Source: Branchiostoma lanceolatum (lineage: Eukaryota; Chordata; Leptocardii; Amphioxiformes; Branchiostomatidae). Taken from it: a stretch of 64,000 bases of DNA. Below are positions 57,901 to 64,000 of this stretch, piece after piece (the first letter of the stretch is position 1; each line of letters starts with the position of its first letter). The DNA lies in NCBI RefSeq assembly GCF_035083965.1, contig NC_089728.1, positions 23,401,881 through 23,465,880 on the forward strand. The letters are read 5' to 3'. Made by a program: the position numbers and the translations under genes. The notes below the pieces were generated by a model that did not search any database, had not been told where the DNA came from, and saw only the letters and a list, made by a program, of their open reading frames with translations.

Positions 57901-58741
57901 CTGTCGAAAGTAGTCTACAGACAAATGACAGTAAAGTCACTATGTTTGTCCTTCCGCTTGCCCGACGCGATGGAAGAAAACAATTTTTATATTGTGAATT
58001 TCCCCGACATCAGCAGCACGTGGTGTTCACGTGATAAACGCATGGCCATGATGTTATGCCGTGCAAAAATGTATCATCTGAGCGGGGGTCGCTAGGTCGT
58101 ATCAAACCTTCCTAAAACTGGCAAGAGTTTCAAACCTCGAAACACCATGGATAGTCTGCATATCAAAGAAAGGTTTAACGTCAGCTACTTTTAAAAGATA
58201 CTAGCTATCGTGTAAGTTAGAAAAACATGATGAAATACGCGGTGTCGAATTACATATGAAATAGGATATGCGTGACGCTTCCGTGCAACTTGTTGTTACT
58301 GGTTCAGGAGTTTATTCTGTTATGTCGCTGGACGTAAACCTTTTTAAATGTTTTGTATAAAAGAGAGAGATGGCTAAGGATCATACTTATGACGTTCTTT
58401 GTTTCTCATGAGAAAAGGCTTTGGCAAAATACACCGCGACATGTGGACATGACCCAAACTGGACGTAAACTACTCCTGCACGTAAATAGGTCATGTTACG
58501 TTACCACTAGGAACTACATGGTAAGCAACATGCTTATCTTTGTAATTTCGCGCTTGCTCGCCCCAGTCGGTTTGTAAAGTTAACCTCCCCGTCCCTGCAG
58601 GTGAGCCGCGGCCTGCTGCTGCAGCTGACGCCTGGCGACACCCTGTGGTTACGGCTCACCAAGGGGCGCGAGTACGCCCTCTACAGCGACCCCGAGCTGC
58701 AGACCTCCTTCTCAGCCTTCCTGCTCTACCCGGACACCTGA
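48948..58741 (+). CDS. C1q-domain protein with short collagen stub (six exons)
   Basis: Predicted secreted lectin-like or immune/matrix protein of the C1q/TNF-related superfamily. Exons: 48948-48959, 49962-50169, 52204-52251, 55776-55966, 56630-56818, 58601-58741; together 789 nt, 262 residues. All introns are GT-AG and the phases match (0, 1, 1, 0, 0). Order: signal peptide ([21 protein letters not shown]), basic run [13 protein letters not shown], Cys-rich [16 protein letters not shown], Ser/Thr/Gly segment, four GPP triplets, then the C1q domain ([64 protein letters not shown]). C1q domains trimerise. The Cys cluster may cross-link trimers. Exons 5 and 6 are certain; exons 1 and 3 are inferred from splice signals and phase. 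The donors of exons 2 and 5 are embedded in tandem repeats. Confidence 0.85.
49962..50169 (+). CDS. C1q-like gene exon 2
   Basis: Acceptor TTCTCATTGGCAG, donor ACAG/GTCAGT. Encodes the hydrophobic core of the signal peptide, the basic run and the Cys cluster. The frame stays open past the donor through the 57-bp repeats to a TAA at about 50609, so an unspliced Ser/Gly-rich isoform is possible. Confidence 0.7.
50170..50556 (+). repeat. 57-bp tandem repeat carrying splice sites, 6.6 copies
   Basis: Copies start at 50170, 50227, 50284, 50341, 50398, 50455 and 50512; the last one diverges part-way. Each copy begins with the donor-like GTCAGT (copies 1, 2, 6, 7) or GTCAGG (3, 4, 5) and has a pyrimidine-rich TTCTCTCTACAACACAG that resembles an acceptor, followed by 12 bp GCTCGTCCACAG before the next donor. 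The frame is open through all copies (19 residues per unit). Confidence 0.93.
50610..52203 (+). other. Rest of C1q-like intron 2
   Basis: No gene seen. Contains a MITE-like element at about 51088-51250 and a GC-rich stretch at about 51620-51715 with an imperfect inverted repeat (GTGGCGCCCGTGGCGGGGTG against CCACCCGCGGCCCGCCAC). Confidence 0.6.
51088..51250. mobile_element. MITE-like inverted-repeat element, copy 1
   Basis: Ends TTAATGACCCGCCC and, inverted, TTAATGACCTGCCC, with arm similarity of about 50 bp that includes CATAACGCCTGGTCATT. No ORF. A second copy is at about 61470-61632. Similarity of the two copies continues past the right TTAA (CGTTATTAT...), so the true ends are uncertain. 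Confidence 0.65.
52204..52251 (+). CDS. C1q-like gene exon 3 (putative)
   Basis: 48 bp between TGTCTGTACGACAG and GTGAGT. Phase 1 in and out, reading [17 protein letters not shown] with the flanking bases. Included because both sites are good and the phase fits exons 2 and 4. It may be alternatively spliced. Confidence 0.5.
52697..53010. mobile_element. Fold-back (MITE-like) element
   Basis: Outer arms TAGCCTCCAT and ATGGAGGCTA with inner GGCCTTTTT / AAAAAGGCC pairing. TA borders both sides, which would fit a TA target duplication. About 314 bp, no ORF. Confidence 0.6.
53022..53095 (-). other. tRNA-like segment (SINE head or tRNA pseudogene)
   Basis: On the - strand an A-box-like TGGCGTAATGGC (53074-53085) and a B-box GGTCCGAATCC (53032-53042) are spaced as in a tRNA. 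The acceptor stem pairs poorly, so it is not a functional tRNA. Probably a tRNA-derived SINE fragment. Confidence 0.35.
53610..53805. repeat. (TG)n microsatellite with G run
   Basis: Interrupted GTGTGT/GCGT repeats ending in GGGGGGG stretches. Confidence 0.95.
55776..55966 (+). CDS. C1q-like gene exon 4 (collagen stub and C1q start)
   Basis: Acceptor TTTTACCATTCCAG chosen because it enters in phase 1, matching exon 3 (or exon 2). Donor AAG/GTGAGG, phase 0. Reads [10 protein letters not shown], four GPP triplets, a linker, then [23 protein letters not shown]. Acceptors at 55781 or 55796 are possible but would not match the phase. Confidence 0.85.
55967..56629 (+). other. C1q-like intron 4
   Basis: No gene or repeat recognised in this 663-bp intron. 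Confidence 0.6.
56630..56818 (+). CDS. C1q-like gene exon 5 (C1q domain centre)
   Basis: Acceptor TCTGTTCTCAG, donor GACATG/GTGGGT, 63 codons in phase 0. Contains the C1q core [12 protein letters not shown] and [11 protein letters not shown]. The last 15 bases and the donor form the first part of the 36-bp repeat. Confidence 0.93.
56804..57379 (+). repeat. 36-bp tandem repeat, exactly 16 copies, carrying the exon 5 donor
   Basis: 576 bp, 16 uninterrupted units starting AGCTACAGGGACATG/GTGGGT. The first unit holds the real end of exon 5; the other 15 are intronic copies of exon end plus donor. Units differ almost only at one position, TTAG or TTAC, in the order G C GGG CCCCCCC GGGG; copy 14 also has TTACCAC. 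In the exon frame TAG is a stop and TAC is open. Confidence 0.97.
57380..58600 (+). other. Rest of C1q-like intron 5
   Basis: No gene seen. A short TGTTTGTGTG run lies at about 57470-57530. Confidence 0.6.
58601..58741 (+). CDS. C1q-like gene exon 6 (C1q C-terminal part)
   Basis: Acceptor CCCGTCCCTGCAG, 46 codons and TGA. Encodes [19 protein letters not shown] and ends [10 protein letters not shown], the standard end of a C1q domain. Confidence 0.95.
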   Translation: MSRGLLLQLTPGDTLWLRLTKGREYALYSDPELQTSFSAFLLYPDT

Positions 58742-60587
58742 TCCCAACATGGGGATGTCAACCATTCATAGACTTATTTATTAGAGGACATGCTTTCTGA
58801 GTGTTTAGTTTGCGCGAACGCCAATGTTTCTTTAATTACCCCGACTGAATGTTCATCATTATGAGACCGCTTTTTGTCTAGGATTCCGATTTTTGTATTC
58901 TAAGTAAGGATCACCTAGTATCTGTGTAGTATCAGTTTGTGGTTAAAGGAACTCAACTGCAGAAGCAGGTGTTATGTTATTGCCCGAATCGACACAGTGG
59001 CCGAGACAATAACTGTTTCATGTTAGGGCCCTTCTCCTATGATATATTACTCACAATGCATTTCGCTGAGCATGCGTACTAAGCACAAGCCTTTGTTTCG
59101 TTGTTGTCCTGTCCTGTACTTGTTCTAAGTATACATATAGAAAAGCGACAGCAACTATGGGAAACTGCAGGGCGAAGACATATGGCCGGTCTAACAATGT
59201 ATATCACAATGGGACAGGCTGGCAATGTTTGAGATGTTCGTGCTATCAAAATATCGCTTAACTGGTTTAGAAATTGTCAATGAGAAAAGATCATTCGAGC
59301 AGAAATACAGTTTTATCCATAAAAGTGATCGTCATTTTAACTTTTTTGGAACACGATGGAAGTTTATTCTGTGTACCCCATCATCTGCGCATAACCACAC
59401 ATGTCAAGATGATAACAATCATTCATTAATAGATTGTATTATGTATTTCATTATTCATAATTCAATGCATACTAATTCTTATAATTTGTCTTTCAATCTA
59501 TTCATCTCTTACTAGATAAATTGCATGACAATATTATTCTAAATTGCAAGAAAGTAATACATCAGCATTTTTCGGTGAAAAATTCAACAAGTATGGTTTG
59601 AGCCAAAGCTGCTAGGGGTCGTTATTATGCTTTATGGTAAGCCTACATGTAGTCTATAGTAGTCAGCGATCTCCTTGCGAATCCCGCACCTCAGGCAATG
59701 CTAGGACGACTGAACATAAACATGTCCGTTACGCCATGACAAAGTACATCTAATATCACTCTTATGGCGGATTTCTTGATGCAAAACATTCAACAAACAG
59801 AAACCATCTTTAAAAAATCATTTCCTCCCCATGTAAGGTATCATTAGAACAGTCCGACTGGACGTTCGGTGAGCCTTCTGCCCGATGATTCAGAAAACAG
59901 AAGATGAAAGCTGTGAGTGCGGCCTCTGTTACTTATTTCACTTTCGGTCCCCGTTACCCATGCGCTCTTCTCGCACGCTTTCACTATAAGGGAAAAAGTT
60001 TGGTTGAGAGTTTATCAACGCAAAATCTGGTCTGTAATTTGCCGATGAAGGTTAGAGTCAGAGTCACTGACGAAAAGTAGTGGATGCTACTTGAAACGTC
60101 TGACCGTTTCCACAATCATATCCAGTTGCTTGAGTAACTGTTATTTGGCCTACCCTAGTCGTAATTGTTTATACCCATGCGAAAGTAGTTGTCACTTTTT
60201 CCGACACTGCCACAGCACACAGCGAGCTACCCGCTTCGGCATCTACTTCTAAGAGATTCTTTCTCTGCACGGCGAACATGCAAAGGTCTTGTGGATTTTC
60301 AAAATAATTCATTTAACTTTTTGTTACGGAATTATGACACTGCATCTGAACACGCTAACACAAATTAAACTACATTCCATGGGGGTGAAGCAAAACATAC
60401 AACAAAGAAACCACTGTGAAAACAAAGGCATTCTGAGTCCAAACTGTTGGCAAAAGTACGCCAAATAGCAGTTACTCAAGCAACTGGATATGATGTTGGA
60501 AAACATATGTCAGACAATAATCACTTCAACCACTTGTAACTCTGAGTCATAACTGTTGAAGAAACATAGAAGTTCATGAAGTTTAAT
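58742..60587. other. Tail-to-tail intergenic region
   Basis: Lies between the stops of the C1q-like gene and trehalase, so it contains both 3' UTRs. I see no further gene. It contains an inverted repeat at 60118-60149 and 60460-60491. Confidence 0.6.
60118..60491. repeat. Inverted repeat, 32-bp arms, in intergenic region
   Basis: Arms 60118-60149 and 60460-60491 are complementary with one mismatch (ATATCCAGTTGCTTGAGTAA...), and weaker pairing extends outward. Just upstream is CCGATGAAG...TTGAAACGTC, a pattern common in tails of some animal retroelements such as Penelope-like ones. That assignment is tentative. Confidence 0.45.
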
Positions 60588-60746
60588 CTAAACCTGGCCG
60601 GTAATAACGGCAGCTGTGAGGCTGAGGATTAGCGGCACCATGTGCAGTACCGGCGCAGCCGCAGTGGAGGCAGGGGGCGCCCGCAGAATATGTCCATATT
60701 TGTCCAGCAGGTGCAACACGACACCATTGGTCCAACCGAAACCCAC
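60588..60746 (-). CDS. Trehalase last exon
   Basis: Begins VGFGWTNGVV, ends in a hydrophobic tail and TAG. 52 codons plus stop. The tail follows a small-residue stretch (ASTAAA), suiting GPI attachment. Confidence 0.93.
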   Translation of the reverse strand: MGFGWTNGVVLHLLDKYGHILRAPPASTAAAPVLHMVPLILSLTAAVITGQV

Positions 60747-63700
60747 CTGAAACATGCAAAACAAGTGTGTGATCGATGTTTTCGAGCTGCCACCAGCTAA
60801 CGTAGCATTGCCTCCATGGATGGAGGTTTGGTTTCCGGTGTGTATGGATGATGTGTTCTTGTGTCCGACGTAACAGGCCCAGGGTGTAAGGTGTGGATGG
60901 TGTAACAAGAGACCGGCAGGATGTAAACGTCGACTTGGAGGTCGAAATTGTTTTCCTGGAAAAGTCGTTTATGGACATCACAGGTCACGGGGCCAATGGA
61001 AGAGGCTAGTAATTCACGGGGAGGTATTGTGTTTGGTCTGTTTTTCAGTGTTTTCGTTGCCATACATTTCCCATACTATAGTGCCAGTCACAATCGTAGT
61101 AGAGGAATAGAAAGTGATAAAAAAAACAAATAATCATAAAAAATATATTTCTAAAAGATAAATAAGCAATACACACGAGAAACTCCAAATATTTCACGGA
61201 GGCACGAGATCTTTGAACTCTTTTTCTTTATGGGACTTTCGTGAAAAAAAAAGAAGACAGAAGCTCCCTGCCTCCTTACCTGGACGTCATACTCGCCACC
61301 ACTTCCGGGATGGTCCCCTGTCTCCACGTCATACTGTACACAACAATAATGTAACGTCATACTTTGCACAAGAATCATGTGACGTCATATTATACAAGCA
61401 CTAATGTGATGACACTCTGCGCACAACAATACTATGACGTCAAACTGTGCACAACGATATTTGGGGTTTAATGACCCGCCCGATATGGTGGTATAAGGCC
61501 TGGTCATTTGCTATAACCCCCGATCGCTCATCGCCTCGATCACTTTGGTGGTTCTATGAGGTGGTTATTGCAAATGGCAAGGCCTTATGATACTATATAT
61601 ACGGAGGAACAGATGGGTCATTAACGTTATTATCATACAGCCTATTCAATTGGTCTACTGATTGGTCTACGTCCTCTGGCTATATGATACTGTTATATGA
61701 TACTATCTACAACAATATTGTGGCCTTAAAGCGCTGAAATCTTTTAGTGTTGTCGAAGAGACAGATATCTACATTTCAAAGAAACGTTTGTAACATCTGA
61801 TTAGTATTCAGCACACTCTGACTATCACAGCTCCATACGGCAACAACACCGTCCCTCAGGACTGTTCCCACGCCGCCTACCTTCTCCCACATGGCCCGTG
61901 TCCTGACGAACTGTCCGTAGTTGGTGTTTATCCATCTCTGTGCCAGGTCCTGTGCAAGCCGCTGCGCCTCTCGGACAGGGCTGGCCGCCAGAGACTCAAT
62001 CACGAGGTGCTGACAATTAAAAACATACCACAAATCATGACGAGTCGTCAACCACTTCTTGAGCTATTCTCTTTCAAATTCTGAAACAAAACTAGCCACT
62101 GCCATTCCAAAAGCCGCTAGGGGTCCAAATCTATCCAAACTTACTCTCCGGCCCAAGAGCTATCTACCACTCAATAATTATGACCATAGCATGTCCAGAA
62201 TACGGGACATAAAAACTGAAGGTTTCGCTGCAGTACCGTAACGAGGCCGCTAGGGGCCCAAAATCTAAACATTTTGAGGTCTCATCAAGACCAACCCACG
62301 TGTCATATCTTAAGACAATTCACCTGGGCCTTCTCGAGTTATCGTGTTCACACACAGATACACGCACCCGAAAACATAACCTTCTTGGCGAAGGTAAAAT
62401 CACACAGTAGATATTGCGTTACATTGTGAGCCAATGTATTATCTGATGGTAAAGCAAGATTTTTATATAACTTGTATTTGTATTTATTGGGAATGAAACA
62501 AGTTATTACAATACAATATCCCCTCAATTGTCCACAAGTCTATTACTACTACCATGCCTTTCTCGTGTATTGACCAGTCTATATCTTGAAGACACACTGA
62601 ATACAAACTTTCCTACCTGTAACGGAGGCCACCCGTTAGGAAAGTCCCACTGTTCTCCGCTGGGAACTCTGGAAGTAGGGACTCCTCCTGGATAGATCAG
62701 AACGCTCTCCTTCTGCTCAAGTGACAGGGACGGCATGGTTAGTTTGGATGTAAGGCACAGTCGTCTTAGTACTTCTTACCATCATTTCCAATTCATTTTG
62801 TCATGCAGATACTCACGCACTTCATCAGTCCCTTCCTACGAAAGGCTAACCCGACAGCCCACAACTGGATCCAGGACTGGATCCAGCCCTCCCTCCCTCC
62901 CTCCCTCCCTCCCTCCCTCCCTCCCTCCCTCCCTCCCTCCCTCCCTCCCTCCCTCCCTCCCTCCCTCCCTCCCTCCCTCCCTCCCTCCCTCCCTCCCTCC
63001 CTCCCTCCCTCCCTCCCTCCCTCCCTCCCTCCCTCCCTCCCTCCCTCCCTCCCTCCCTCCCTCCCTCCCTCCCTCCCTCCCTCCCTCCCTCCCTCCCTCC
63101 CTCCCTCCCTCCCTCCCTCCCTCCCTCCCTCCCTCCCTCCCCGTCTCACCTTGAGATAGTCCACCACCCTCCCCTCGATGTCTGCCTGTGCTGTCCCGTC
63201 GCCGTAACACGTGTTGTACAGCGGGAAGATGTTGGAGGCGTAGAACCTTTGGAAAGAGACGGTGGGGATCGTTTGTTACAGACTCAAGTGGTTTTGTGGA
63301 AAAACACTGACCCTTCCAACTTTGAGAGAAACTATTTTGCTGGAGCGTTAGGAATCTTTGATGAACACAGCAAGGTCATATTTCTAAAGGATGGTGACCA
63401 CTGAGTGATTTTTGAGCGACCAAAATCGGATTTGCAGGGTCTATGACGTAATTCAGTGAATGCGATCCATGATGTTAAAGCATGGTTTGAGAGACAATAC
63501 CCCCCTCAAAAAACGTACGAAATCCATTTCTTTATCAATGGATTTCGCTTTAACTACATCGGTTTCTCCAGGGTTGCTCATAGGTACAAGACAATAGGAC
63601 AAAAGCACAATCATATAGACGAGATGAAGATATTGCACCTGTCGGTATGCTGTCCTGTGGCGGAGTTGTAGTCCAGCCAGACGCCTTGCTGGTCGCTCCA

Positions 63701-63771
63701 GAGGACGGCGTCGATGGCGGCCCTGCGCCGCTCCACAGCCGCCTGGTACTGCGCAGCCGCCTCTCCGCGTC
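60588..63771 (-). CDS. Trehalase (GH37), 3' part, six exons; 5' end outside window
   Basis: Trehalase (EC 3.2.1.28) splits trehalose into two glucoses. Exons in coding order: 63639-63771, 63150-63246, 62617-62712, 61881-62009, 61280-61333, 60588-60746, with GT-AG introns and matching phases. They give 221 C-terminal residues of a family usually 550-650 long. Visible: GVWLDYN, FYASNIFPLYNTCY, the family signature QWDFPNGWPP, RWINTNYGQF, and GSGGEYDVQVGFGWTNGVV, whose Glu corresponds to the catalytic base of GH37. The catalytic Asp motif lies upstream, outside the window. The end (APPASTAAAP... then a hydrophobic run to GQV) fits a GPI-anchor signal, as in mammalian trehalase. Likely membrane-anchored at the cell surface. 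Confidence 0.93.
60747..61279 (-). other. Trehalase last intron
   Basis: No gene or repeat recognised. Confidence 0.5.
61280..61333 (-). CDS. Trehalase exon with catalytic Glu
   Basis: 18 codons, YDVETGDHPGSGGEYDVQ. The Glu of GGEY is the presumed catalytic base. The first 8 bases (TATGACGT) are part of a 28-bp repeat that continues into the upstream intron. Confidence 0.92.
61326..61455 (-). repeat. 28-bp degenerate repeat carrying the exon's acceptor, about 5 copies
   Basis: On the + strand ACGTCATA recurs at 61326, 61354 and 61382, exactly 28 bp apart, with diverged copies near 61410 and 61437. Read on the - strand each unit is roughly TTGTTGTGYRCAG followed by TATGACGT, i.e. acceptor plus exon start. 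The real junction is the copy nearest the exon. Confidence 0.85.
61470..61632. mobile_element. MITE-like inverted-repeat element, copy 2
   Basis: Second member of the family at 51088-51250: starts TTAATGACCCGCCC and ends TGGGTCATTAACG. Lies in a trehalase intron. No ORF. Confidence 0.65.
61881..62009 (-). CDS. Trehalase exon (HLVIESLAAS)
   Basis: 43 codons, phase 0 both sides, containing RWINTNYGQFVRT and ending MWEK. An interspersed repeat starts 14 bp from its acceptor. Confidence 0.92.
62023..62397 (+). repeat. Interspersed repeat fragment in trehalase intron
   Basis: 3' part of the family at 35541-37409: AAATCATGACGAGTCGTC, GCCGCTAGGGGTCC, GCAGTACCGTAACGAGGCCG, and the end CATAACCTTCTTGGCGAAGGTAA. 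The transcribed strand of trehalase reads it in reverse. Confidence 0.75.
62617..62712 (-). CDS. Trehalase exon with QWDFPNGW signature
   Basis: 32 codons, phase 0. Contains IYPGGVPTSRVPSGEQWDFP, the strongest family marker in the window. Confidence 0.95.
62887..63142. repeat. (CCCT)n / (GGGA)n microsatellite, about 64 copies
   Basis: About 256 bp of pure CCCT on the + strand. On the trehalase sense strand it is (GGGA)n starting about 10 nt after a donor. The reading frames through it are repeat artefacts. Confidence 0.97.
63150..63246 (-). CDS. Trehalase exon (FYASNIFPLYNTCY)
   Basis: One base plus 32 codons; joins the preceding exon as CAT ACC GAC AG/G TTC TAC. Donor AAG/GTGAGA. Confidence 0.93.
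63639..63771 (-). CDS. Trehalase exon (AVLWSDQQGVWLDY)
   Basis: 133 bp, entering in phase 1 after TACACGCTCAG and ending GACAG/GTGCAA (a weak donor, but the join gives a perfect family match). The earlier exons are not in the window. Confidence 0.92.
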
Positions 63772-64000
63772 CTGAGCGTGTACAACATATCCTGTCAACT
63801 TTTCTCTCGCTCAAACTCTGATTTGTGAAAATAAAGTATGCGTCATAACAGTACCAAGGTAGGTGTTCTTGGTTACATATGGTATTAAGGAGGTTCACAG
63901 CGAATAGTTTGTGTATTGTGGATAAAATGTACCAAGTAAACGACCTCACCTTGTAAACAGTTGTCTTTTTCAATTTATTCAATTCCACACAAATCGTACA
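63772..64000 (-). other. Trehalase intron running off the right edge
   Basis: No exon that matches the expected upstream trehalase sequence is visible here. Confidence 0.5.

Noticed and set aside
62735-63210. Ser/Pro- and Gly/Arg/Glu-repeat frames over the CCCT array
   Set aside because: Any frame of a pure tetranucleotide repeat stays open; the real coding here is the trehalase exon at 63150-63246.

Overview
The window is animal (metazoan) nuclear DNA. About two thirds is a tandem array of replication-dependent histone genes. The rest is ordinary intron-bearing sequence with a collagen/C1q-type secreted protein gene on the + strand and the 3' part of a trehalase gene on the - strand. The histone protein types, a C1q-domain gene beside a GH37 trehalase, and the many MITE-like foldback repeats suggest an invertebrate deuterostome, most likely an amphioxus (Branchiostoma). 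That is an inference from gene content; nothing in the window names the species.

Layout. Positions 1-271 are a degenerate GACAGAGAGTC repeat, and 272-471 is a 200-base assembly gap. Positions 489-45839 hold eight histone units of about 5.37 kb. Each is ordered H2A (-), H2B (+), H4 (+), H1 (+), H3 (+), and every gene is intronless and followed by a histone mRNA 3' stem-loop. Unit 1 carries single-base errors that break H2A and H2B. Units 2-5 look essentially identical except for homopolymer lengths. Units 6-8 carry private and shared variants. Unit 7 is split by a 5,368-bp insertion (33154-38521) with 17-bp inverted ends starting CACTG and a 3-bp target duplication, which resembles a CACTA/EnSpm DNA transposon. 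Unit 8 is cut off inside the H4 promoter at 45839 against an AT-rich interspersed repeat (45840-47575). The same repeat family is nested inside the insertion and inside a trehalase intron.

Positions 47800-48300 are CA-rich microsatellite. A six-exon C1q-like gene (48948-58741, +) gives a predicted 262-residue protein: signal peptide, basic and Cys-rich segment, four GPP triplets, C1q domain. Six 3' exons of trehalase (60588-63771, -) follow tail to tail; its 5' part lies beyond the right edge.

The histone genes would supply nucleosome proteins during S phase. H2A and H2B share a divergent promoter with a TATA-like box for each gene, CCAAT boxes and an octamer. H4 has a GGTCCG element, and H3 has three CCAAT boxes.

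The most unusual feature is in the two intron-bearing genes. Three tandem repeats have a unit that contains a predicted splice junction: a 57-bp repeat at the exon 2 donor and a 36-bp repeat at the exon 5 donor of the C1q gene, and a 28-bp repeat at a trehalase acceptor. A fourth array, (GGGA)n, starts about 10 nt inside another trehalase donor. Other points of interest are an H4 Gly48Ala variant shared by units 6 and 7, a 78-codon spacer ORF whose differences between units all preserve the frame, and a fold-back element fixed just upstream of every H1 gene.
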